Shown here: positions 1 to 5,316 of the stretch, piece by piece
Position numbering within the stretch: the first letter of the stretch is position 1
How the letters are laid out: each line of letters begins with the position of its first letter
Source: Promethearchaeota archaeon
GTDB lineage: Archaea; Asgardarchaeota; Lokiarchaeia; Sigyniarchaeales; SOKP01
Length of the DNA: 5,316 nt
Direction of reading: 5' to 3'
Assembly: GCA_019058135.1 (NCBI GenBank)
Contig: JAHLWE010000406.1
Span: 1-5,316 of the forward strand
Made by a program: the position numbers and the translations under genes
Notes under the pieces: model-generated
Told to the model about the DNA's origin: nothing
The model's database searches: none
Seen by the model: the letters and a program-made list of their open reading frames with translations, nothing else

Positions 1-140
1 AAGTTATCCCGCAATGTTTGAAGAAGTCTTAGAATCGCAACCATTTGCGGTAGGGACTGCCCTTTTTCAAACGGGGCTCTATAAAATCCCCGACTTGTGA
101 GAGCAACCGCTTGCAAATGGGCGGAAATTCTTCCTCGCAA
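1..140. other. GC-rich segment with long inverted repeat; possible structured RNA or mobile-element end
   Basis: By eye this segment is about 45-48% G+C, while the DNA just to its right is near 20%, so it stands out sharply. It can fold. Bases 41-46 pair with 115-120 and 47-51 pair with 106-110, with a four-base bulge (111-114). The stem can be extended by 36-38 with 121-123 across an AA bulge. Inside are smaller hairpins: GGG/CCC at 53-62, and CGGGG/CCCCG at about 72-92, extended by CAA at 68-70 with TTG at 95-97. Several frames are open for short stretches, including one of 32 codons on the plus strand ending at 98-100 and one of about 50 codons on the minus strand running off the left edge. 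None resembles a family I know. I could not match it to RNase P RNA, SRP RNA, tRNA or a known riboswitch. It may be an RNA gene, the end of an insertion element, or the start of a leftward gene. Confidence 0.3.
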
Positions 141-250
141 TTTAAAACTCTCCTAACGATCTAAATAAAAAAATTAGAAAATTTAAATCTACTGAGTGCA
201 ATGGATTTTTGATTTCAGATTTACATAAATTTAGGAAGAGAACTATCTCT

Positions 251-300
251 TTTTTTGATTTTTATAAGATTTTATAAATTTTTATAATTTTTTGATAAAC
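251..300. repeat. 10-bp phased TTTATAA repeat in AT-rich intergenic DNA
   Basis: The block TTTATAA begins at 261, 271 and 281, and a variant (TTTGATAA) begins at 291, so the unit recurs at exactly 10 bp. A T-run at 251-256 precedes it. A/T tracts in phase with the DNA helix are known to cause intrinsic curvature, and the same motif resembles an archaeal TATA box on either strand. It lies just past the stop codon of the small gene at 303-479. It could be a bent-DNA protein-binding site, part of a promoter, or a product of base composition. The periodicity is seen directly; any function is inferred. Confidence 0.45.
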
Positions 301-302
301 AG

Positions 303-479
303 TTAAAACAATAATTTTTTTCCGACATTTTCATAATAACCTTTTACTTCCGAAATTGAGAGCGTTACAATTGTATGTCTTGCATGTTTTAATTCAAATT
401 TCTTAATTATTTTTTGATTAGATGGGTTAGCTGGGTTAATAACTACATATTCTTTACATCTATGACATGCTCTTACCAT
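303..479 (-). CDS. Small CxxC...HxxH putative zinc-binding protein, function unknown
   Basis: This encodes a 58-residue protein if it starts at the ATG at 477-479, giving MVRACHRCKEYVV as the N-terminus. C5 and C8 form a CxxC knuckle and H32 and H35 form a HxxH pair about 23 residues later, a spacing that could hold one zinc ion. The middle is basic (KIIKKF) and there is no signal peptide or membrane segment. The protein reads like a real small folded domain rather than a chance frame, and it resembles short conserved proteins I recall from Thaumarchaeota, but I cannot name a function. In-frame alternatives are an ATG at 489-491 and a TTG at 501-503. No clear Shine-Dalgarno precedes any of them. 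I prefer 479 because the residues before it look unstructured. It lies about 120 bases beyond purF on the same strand and has its own promoter-like sequence, so it is probably a separate transcript. Nucleic-acid binding is a guess from the zinc-finger-like pattern. Confidence 0.62.
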   Translation of the reverse strand: MVRACHRCKEYVVINPANPSNQKIIKKFELKHARHTIVTLSISEVKGYYENVGKKLLF

Positions 480-547
480 TATGAAACTCATAACCAGTCT
501 CAACCCAGACTTAATTTTTATTAGTCCTAATTAATAAATAGATGGAT

Positions 548-568
548 AATTTATATTTTTTTTCCAAT
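548..568 (-). promoter_or_regulatory. Candidate BRE/TATA promoter for the small zinc-finger-like gene
   Basis: On the minus strand an A-run (about 560-567) leads into AAATATAAAT (about 550-558), which fits an archaeal purine-rich BRE followed by a TATA box. Transcription would be expected to start about 25 bases downstream, near 525-530. That leaves a leader of about 35-50 bases before the start codons at 491 or 479. The whole interval is very AT-rich, so a chance match is quite possible. Confidence 0.33.
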
Positions 569-597
569 TATTTTTAAATTAATATAATGAATTATCT

Positions 598-2184
598 TTA
601 TATCCGATCACGCGATCTCACAAAATATTTCTCTAAATTTTGTAATTCTGAAGCACTCTTAATTACATATTCTTCATTTAAACATGCTAAACAAAGTTGA
701 TCCTTTCTTAATCCTATAGCTCTTACCAGACCATCAATACTTTGATAATTTAATGAGTCAGCTCCAATTTTTTGTCTAACAAGTTCTACATAATTATCTT
801 TATCTATATATTCCATCCGTCCAGCCAATAATTCAGAAGAAGAGGGAAAATCAATTCCCATATAACATGCTGCTTTTATTGGCGGACAACTAATTCGCAC
901 ATGAACTGATTTTGCTCCGCCCTTTCTAAGAAGTGATACTATTTGAGCCATTGTTGTCCCTCTTACAATGGAATCATCAACTAAGACTACATTTTTTCCA
1001 CCTATAATAGATCTAATAGGATTTAATTTTTCAGAAACTGCGTTCTCACGTTTCTTTTGACCGGGCATAATAAAAGTTCGCCAAATATATCTATTCTTCA
1101 TTAAACCTTCTTCATAAGGAAGTCCAGATTCTTTAGCATATCCTGATGCTGCACTTCTACCAGAATCAGGAACTGGAACAATAATAGTATTATATAAATC
1201 ACAAGGGTGTTCTTTTGCTAAATTTATGCCTAAATTTTCTCTTGCTTTATTTACAGGAACTCCATCAACTATCGAATCAGGTCGTGCGAAGTAAACAAAT
1301 TCAAATTGGCATAATGCTGTTCTTTCTGAATTCGCAAAAGTTACCTTATTTATATTCCCCGTAGGTTCAAAATGAATAATTTGACCTGGTTTTACATCAT
1401 CAATTAATTTGCCATTAACAGCATCTATTGCGCAACTTTCTGATGCTACAACATTTTTAATTCGATTATCATCATCAACTACTCCATAACATAAAGGTTT
1501 AAATCCATACGGATCTCTTACAGCATAAATATCGCCCTCTGGCGTTAATAAAGTGAGAGAATAAGATCCATCGAGAAATTTTGCAGCAATTTTAAAGATT
1601 TCAATCCAATCTTTAGTTTTAATGCTTAGAGAAGCAAATAAATTGGCAATTACTTCGGTATCACTATTACTATGGATTATTATTCCTTTTTCGCCTAATT
1701 GCTTCTTTAATTTCATATAGTTTGCAATAGTGCCATTGAAACCAAAAGAATATTCAATTTGATTAGTACAAAAATGGTACGGCTGAGCAAAAAGAATATT
1801 CGAAGTTTCAGTTGTGCCATATCTCACATGACCGATTCCAGTATTTCCCCAATATTGTTTTAAAAGTTCCTGATTTAAAGATTGCGCAGCCAATCCACGA
1901 TTTTTATAAGAATGAATTTTATTATGTCCATTTACAATAGAGATGCCAACTGCTTCTTGACCTCTATGTTGAACACCCATTAGTCCTAAATATAACTCCT
2001 GAGCAATGTTATATTCCGTATCTGTTGTTGAAATACCGAAAACTCCGCAATGATCTCGAGGTTTATCAATCATTAAGGGAGAGGAATAAAGAAGTTTTGT
2101 TTTAAAATCTTTATTAAAAAAATTATCTTTTGAACAAGAGTTGCAATTTTTAAAACAATTTGAATAAGAATTTAAACTACACAT
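598..2184 (-). CDS. purF: Amidophosphoribosyltransferase (glutamine PRPP amidotransferase)
   Basis: This enzyme makes 5-phosphoribosylamine from PRPP and glutamine, the committed first step of de novo purine synthesis in the cytoplasm. The 528-residue product has an N-terminal Ntn-hydrolase glutaminase domain and a C-terminal type I phosphoribosyltransferase domain. Visible residues are the nucleophile Cys46 in DHCGVFGI, HRG at 73-75, GHVRYGT at 118-124, Asn150-Gly151 and Asp175 for glutamine handling. PVPDSG (337-342), the KNRY...RTFI flexible loop (363-372) and the PRPP loop VDDSIVRGTT (402-411) follow. Cys292, Cys440, Cys498 and Cys501 match the four 4Fe-4S ligands of B. subtilis PurF in spacing. 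Cys46 must be exposed by removal of a propeptide. From the ATG at 2184 this is 45 residues; from the in-frame ATG at 2071-2073 it is 8 residues, closer to the 11 of Bacillus. Neither start has a clear Shine-Dalgarno. I kept 2184 because the decayed purL tail upstream would have overlapped it by 13 bases, as in coupled genes. The overall call is firm; the start is not. Confidence 0.95.
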   Translation of the reverse strand: MCSLNSYSNCFKNCNSCSKDNFFNKDFKTKLLYSSPLMIDKPRDHCGVFGISTTDTEYNIAQELYLGLMGVQHRGQEAVGISIVNGHNKIHSYKNRGLAAQSLNQELLKQYWGNTGIGHVRYGTTETSNILFAQPYHFCTNQIEYSFGFNGTIANYMKLKKQLGEKGIIIHSNSDTEVIANLFASLSIKTKDWIEIFKIAAKFLDGSYSLTLLTPEGDIYAVRDPYGFKPLCYGVVDDDNRIKNVVASESCAIDAVNGKLIDDVKPGQIIHFEPTGNINKVTFANSERTALCQFEFVYFARPDSIVDGVPVNKARENLGINLAKEHPCDLYNTIIVPVPDSGRSAASGYAKESGLPYEEGLMKNRYIWRTFIMPGQKKRENAVSEKLNPIRSIIGGKNVVLVDDSIVRGTTMAQIVSLLRKGGAKSVHVRISCPPIKAACYMGIDFPSSSELLAGRMEYIDKDNYVELVRQKIGADSLNYQSIDGLVRAIGLRKDQLCLACLNEEYVIKSASELQNLEKYFVRSRDRI

Positions 2185-2370
2185 ATTTTCGAATTTGCTT
2201 CTTCCATTATTCTAGGAAATGTTGAATAGTATAAATTTTTTGTGTTGATAATATCCAAATTAAAAATTTCATTAAGAATCTAAACTTAAATTTCTTTTTG
2301 ATTAATAATAACTCCAATTTTTTTGATGGAATATCAAAATTTTCAGTTAATGCTTGGAATTCTTTAACAA
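2172..2370 (-). pseudogene. Decayed duplicate of the purL 3' end between purF2 and purF
   Basis: Read leftward, this interval encodes a broken copy of the PurL C-terminus. The frame entering from the purF2 stop gives RIIVKEFQALTENFDIPSKK, which looks like a PurL C-terminal helix and turn. A shift at the A7 run (2318-2324) leads to IGVIINQKEI, then in-frame TAA (2286-2288) and TAG (2280-2282), then IFNLDIINTKNLYYSTFPRIMEE. The intact PurL has GVIIEEKQI, NFNLDIIIAKNLFNSTLPRIMEG in the same order. At the DNA level about 116 bases (2204-2319 against 3782-3897) align without gaps at roughly 77% identity by hand count, about 85% in the 67 bases nearest the stop. The relic frame runs on to a TAA at 2172-2174, overlapping the first codons of purF. 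A 64-residue open frame over this interval is only the shifted relic and is not a gene of its own. Confidence 0.82.
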
Positions 2371-3768
2371 TTATTCTACGCCATCCCAGCAATACGTACA
2401 CAGTTTTTCCTTGGGTAGACCAATAGCTTTAACTAGGTCTTCAAGTTTCTGGTATTTTAACGTTGTCAACTGCAACCTTTTACGTATAACATCAACCATG
2501 GCTTTATAATTATCAGACTCAGGGTCGATATATTCGGCAGGATCGTCGATATCCTTTCCAATTAGTTCTCTTATGCCCCAGCGTCCTGCTAAATCTAACT
2601 CAGAACGAGAGCGGGAGAAATTAAGGAATTTGCAGCTATAAATAAGCGGAGGGCATGCTGGTCGCATGTGAACTTCCTTAGCCCCAGAATTGTACAGCCT
2701 TTGAATTGTATCTCTAAGTTGCGTTCCTCTCACGATTGAGTCTTCACAGAAAAGTAGACGCTTACCATCAATGAGTTCTTTAATCGGGATGAGTTTCATC
2801 TTCGCAACGAGTTCTCTAATGGATTGATCTTGAGGCATGAAACTCCGTGGCCATGTTGGGGTGTATTTTACAAAGGGTCGTGAAAAAGGAATTTTTGCTT
2901 CACTAGCATAACCCAAGCCATGCGGTGTTCCAGAATCCGGGATACCCGCTACGAGATCAATTTCCACATCATCTTTCTTTGCCAAGTAAGAACCGCATTT
3001 GTAACGAACAACCTCAACATTAATACCCTCATAATTAGATGCTGGATATCCATAATATACCCATAAAAAAGCACAAATTTGCATCTGGTCACCAGGTGCG
3101 ATTCTCTGTTCAAGACCTTTCTCACTTATGAAAATTACTTCACCTGGTCCAAGGTATTTTGTTATTTTATAGTTGATATTTGGGAATGCACAAGTTTCCA
3201 TTGCAACGGCATAAGATCCTAATTTTTCCCCTATGATGAGAGGTGTCCTACCCAATTTATCTCGTACTGCATAGATACCTTCATCTGTTAATATAAGCAT
3301 GGTACAAGAACCATCAATCATATCTAAGACTTTCTGAATTCCTTCTTCATAGGTAGAACCTTGGCTAATTATAGTTGCGACCATTTCCGTGGGGTTGATT
3401 TCCCCTCCATGCATTTCTGAGAAATGTGATCCATTCTTTAACGCTTCCTTTGCTAGCTTTTCCAAATTGTTAATTCTACCAACTGTAGCAATGGCGAATA
3501 CACCTAAGCGTGAGCTGATTATCAAAGGTTGATCGTCATAATCACTGATCACTCCGATGCCTTTATTCCCGTGCATTTTCTTGATATCATCCTCGAATTT
3601 CGACCTGAATTGAGTTGTTGTGATATCCTTAATATATCTTTGAAATCCACCAGAGTTTTTTACGGTCAATCCGCCTCTTCTGGTTCCTAAATGGGAATGA
3701 TAATCAGTCCCGTAAAAAAGATCCTCTATACAATCACTATTTGAAAAGACTCCAAAAAGACCACCCAT
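2371..3768 (-). CDS. PurF-like protein lacking the glutaminase nucleophile
   Basis: This 465-residue protein has the two-domain layout of amidophosphoribosyltransferase. Residue numbers here count from the GTG at 3769-3771, one codon before the ATG I prefer (3766-3768). That ATG forms a TGATG overlap with the purL stop and sits 7 bases after AGGAG. The N-terminus reads GGLFGVFS, with Gly where PurF has its catalytic Cys. The other glutamine-site positions are also changed: HRGQE to TRRGG (30-34), GHVRY to GVISD (73-77), Asn-Gly to Val-Gly (97-98), and the Asp of SDTE to Pro (127). The second domain is better kept: GIPDSG (276-281), the loop KYTPTWPRSFMP (302-313) and the PRPP loop CEDSIVRGTQ (342-351). 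Cys233, Cys380, Cys458 and Cys461 match the 4Fe-4S ligands. PRPP binding is likely, glutamine use is not. It could make phosphoribosylamine from free ammonia, regulate or partner PurF, or do something else. It resembles MGG-FG type PurF paralogues I recall from Bacteroidota and Clostridia, and sampled lines are richer in G+C (up to about 45%) than purL (25-30%). Confidence 0.88.
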   Translation of the reverse strand: MGGLFGVFSNSDCIEDLFYGTDYHSHLGTRRGGLTVKNSGGFQRYIKDITTTQFRSKFEDDIKKMHGNKGIGVISDYDDQPLIISSRLGVFAIATVGRINNLEKLAKEALKNGSHFSEMHGGEINPTEMVATIISQGSTYEEGIQKVLDMIDGSCTMLILTDEGIYAVRDKLGRTPLIIGEKLGSYAVAMETCAFPNINYKITKYLGPGEVIFISEKGLEQRIAPGDQMQICAFLWVYYGYPASNYEGINVEVVRYKCGSYLAKKDDVEIDLVAGIPDSGTPHGLGYASEAKIPFSRPFVKYTPTWPRSFMPQDQSIRELVAKMKLIPIKELIDGKRLLFCEDSIVRGTQLRDTIQRLYNSGAKEVHMRPACPPLIYSCKFLNFSRSRSELDLAGRWGIRELIGKDIDDPAEYIDPESDNYKAMVDVIRKRLQLTTLKYQKLEDLVKAIGLPKEKLCTYCWDGVE

Positions 3769-3780
3769 CACATATCTCCT
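3766..3780 (-). promoter_or_regulatory. Shine-Dalgarno and TGATG stop/start overlap coupling purL to the PurF-like gene
   Basis: On the minus strand AGGAG (3776-3780) lies inside the last codons of purL. Seven bases later comes TGATG (3766-3770), where the purL stop TGA shares its A with the start ATG. This is the classic layout for translational coupling by re-initiation. It decides the start: the GTG at 3769-3771 would be only four bases from the Shine-Dalgarno. It is also the only strong ribosome-binding site in the window; neither purF nor the small gene has one. Confidence 0.75.
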
Positions 3781-5316
3781 TCCATGATTCTAGGTAATGT
3801 TGAATTGAATAAATTTTTTGCTATTATAATATCTAAATTAAAATTTTCTTCAAGTCCTTTAATCATAATTTGCTTTTCCTCAATAATGACTCCAATTTCT
3901 TTATAAGAGAGCCTAAATTTTTTAATTAATTCTATAATTTCTTTTATTTTATCAGCGTCTACTTCTATTATGAATCTTCCAACCGACTCACTAAATAAAA
4001 ATTGTTCGGAAGTTAAATCTTTATCAAAACAATCATAAAGATTTAGATCAGCTCCCAATTCATTTGGAAAACTCATTTCTAAAATAGTAATTAAAAATCC
4101 ACCCTTATTAACATCATGAGCGGATTTAATAAAACCTTTTTTATTGGCATCCAATAGAAAGTCCCATGTTCTTTTAGCGGAATCGAGATTGACTTTTGGT
4201 GGAGTACCTCCTTCAATATTGTAAATAACTGAATGATATTCCGAACCCCCTAATTCATTTTTTGTTTCTCCAATTAAAAAGATTGGATTACCTGATTTCT
4301 TAAAAGGTAATGTGATTATATTTTCTTGACCTTCAATATACCCTAATAACATAATAATGGGTGTTGGTTTGATTACTTTTTGAAGAACTTCATCCTCATT
4401 ATAAAAAGAAACATTTCCCCCAACACAAGGGATATTTAGAAATTTTATACTATCTGCCATACCTTTAACACATTCAGAGAAATACCAAAAAGATGTTGGC
4501 TTCTCAGGATTACCAAAATTACAGCAATTAACCATTGCAATAGGTTTTAAGCCATTAGAAACAATATTACATCCTATTTCGACTACTGCACCTTTTGCTC
4601 CTTCATATGGATCGAGAAAACAATGTTTAGAATTACACCCAACGCTACCAGATATAAATTTATTTGTTCCAATTATTCTTAATACGCCCGAATCTCCATC
4701 TCCACATTTTACTACTGACCTTACGCCTACTTCATGATCATATTGTCTATAAATCCATTCTTTACTACAAATATTTTCGGACGCAATTAGCCGATATATT
4801 ATCTCATCAAATTTTAATGTTCTTTTAGGAATTTTCTTATTAATTAAATCATTCAGAAAATCTGGGCGTTTCTCTTCTCTAATAATAACCGGGAAGTCTG
4901 ATAATAGAGTAGGATCTAGCTCAACTACTATTTTATCCGCATCTTTAACTCTTAGTAATTTTGAATTATCAATTCTTCCTAATACGGCATGGGGGGTCTC
5001 ATACTTTTTAAATATATCAAGAATAGTTTCTAAGCCTTCAGCTTTTATTATAAACATCATTCTTTCTTGTGATTCTGAGAGCATTATCTCAAATGGAGTC
5101 ATATTGGGTTCGCGAGTAAAAATGTTATTAACATCAAATTCAATCCCAGTACCTCCATCTCCCGTTAATTCACTTGAAGCACAAGAAAGTCCCCCACCTC
5201 CCAAATCTTTTAATCCTCTCACATATCCAGTCTTCACTGCCTCAACCGTTGCCTCAATAATTAATTTTTTACTAAAGGGATCAGCAATTTGAACCGCTGG
5301 TCGATCTGATTCAGAT
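3768..5316 (-). CDS. purL: Phosphoribosylformylglycinamidine synthase subunit PurL (5' end outside window)
   Basis: PurL uses ATP and ammonia to turn FGAR into FGAM, the fourth step of purine synthesis. Small-type PurL has no glutaminase domain and normally works with PurQ and PurS, neither of which is in this window. The frame stays open to the right edge, so the 515 residues seen are the C-terminal part of a protein usually a little over 700 long. The first visible residues, RPAVQIADPF, match the middle of PurL. In fragment numbering the motifs are DLGGGGLSCASSEL (37-50), LSESQERM (79-86), YDHEVGVRSV (192-201), LDPYEGAK (234-241), CNFGNPEKP (265-273), GNVSFYNE (300-307), LGGSEY (355-360) and HDVNKGGF (400-407). 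These cover the end of the first and all of the second AIRS-like half. The C-terminus, TLPRIMEGDM, is intact and is the template for the decayed copy at 2172-2370. A GTG at 5235-5237 looks like a start but is internal, since PurL sequence continues upstream of it. Confidence 0.95.
   Translation of the reverse strand, partial: SESDRPAVQIADPFSKKLIIEATVEAVKTGYVRGLKDLGGGGLSCASSELTGDGGTGIEFDVNNIFTREPNMTPFEIMLSESQERMMFIIKAEGLETILDIFKKYETPHAVLGRIDNSKLLRVKDADKIVVELDPTLLSDFPVIIREEKRPDFLNDLINKKIPKRTLKFDEIIYRLIASENICSKEWIYRQYDHEVGVRSVVKCGDGDSGVLRIIGTNKFISGSVGCNSKHCFLDPYEGAKGAVVEIGCNIVSNGLKPIAMVNCCNFGNPEKPTSFWYFSECVKGMADSIKFLNIPCVGGNVSFYNEDEVLQKVIKPTPIIMLLGYIEGQENIITLPFKKSGNPIFLIGETKNELGGSEYHSVIYNIEGGTPPKVNLDSAKRTWDFLLDANKKGFIKSAHDVNKGGFLITILEMSFPNELGADLNLYDCFDKDLTSEQFLFSESVGRFIIEVDADKIKEIIELIKKFRLSYKEIGVIIEEKQIMIKGLEENFNLDIIIAKNLFNSTLPRIMEGDM

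Noticed and set aside
1..155. Possible coding frames in the GC-rich left end: 32 codons on plus ending at 98-100, about 50 codons on minus open to the edge with an ATG at 42-44
   Set aside because: Both strands are open over the same bases, neither translation resembles a family I know, no Shine-Dalgarno precedes the ATG, and the strong inverted repeat offers another explanation. Sequence to the left would decide it.
504..597. Terminator after purF
   Set aside because: The minus strand here shows A-runs and mixed AT sequence but no clear T-run or hairpin directly after the purF stop, so I do not call one.
2225..2245. TATA-like AATTTATACTATT on the minus strand within the relic as a promoter for purF
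   Set aside because: It is placed about right for a start near 2213, but the relic is so AT-rich, and so directly inherited from purL coding sequence, that the match carries little weight without transcript data.
2207..2401. Open frame of 64 codons on the minus strand between purF2 and purF
   Set aside because: Its first part overlaps the end of purF2 in another frame, and the rest is the frameshifted purL relic. It has no start signal and the meaningful PurL similarity switches frame at 2318-2324.
598..3768. Simple tandem duplication of a purL-tail plus purF unit giving both purF genes
   Set aside because: The two PurF proteins are very diverged, while the non-coding relic still matches the purL end at roughly 77%. 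A recent duplication would have left the PurF copies alike, so purF2 must be older than the relic.
5104..5292. Open frame of 62 codons on the plus strand
   Set aside because: It lies wholly antisense to strongly conserved PurL motifs, and its proline- and serine-rich translation is the complement of glycine-rich PurL sequence.

Overview
The window is AT-rich and carries a leftward (minus-strand) purine biosynthesis cluster. In transcription order it holds a purL whose start lies off the right edge, a PurF-like paralogue (here purF2), a decayed copy of the purL 3' end, a canonical purF, and a small gene for a CxxC...HxxH protein. The leftmost 300 bases have no gene I can support. They hold a GC-rich segment that could fold strongly, then very AT-rich DNA with a 10-bp phased repeat. 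The stand-alone (small-type) PurL, the BRE/TATA-like promoter ahead of the small gene and the look of that small protein suggest an archaeon, most likely a low-GC member of the Nitrososphaerota (Thaumarchaeota). That placement is an inference from memory of the families, not a search result.

The two complete enzymes belong to the start of de novo purine synthesis. PurF converts PRPP and glutamine to 5-phosphoribosylamine. PurL converts FGAR to FGAM. The canonical PurF (598-2184) has every expected residue: the N-terminal nucleophile Cys after a propeptide, the glutamine-site residues, the PRPP loop, and four Cys in the positions of the Bacillus-type 4Fe-4S ligands. The second PurF-like protein (2371-3768) keeps the PRPP loop and the four cluster cysteines but has Gly where the catalytic Cys should be, and it has lost the other glutaminase residues. 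It should not be able to use glutamine. It is tied to purL by a TGATG stop/start overlap, with a good Shine-Dalgarno sequence inside the end of purL.

The most informative feature is the roughly 200 bases between purF2 and purF. They are not an ordinary spacer. Read leftward they are a broken second copy of the purL 3' end, with a frameshift at an A7 run and two in-frame stops, ending inside the first codons of purF. This is a scar. An older purL-purF junction appears to have been split when purF2 arrived together with a purL end, and the displaced native purL tail was left behind. purF2 also looks more GC-rich than its neighbours and resembles a PurF-like family I remember from Bacteroidota and Clostridia. 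A transfer from bacteria, repaired into the archaeal operon by recombination in purL, is the simplest reading.
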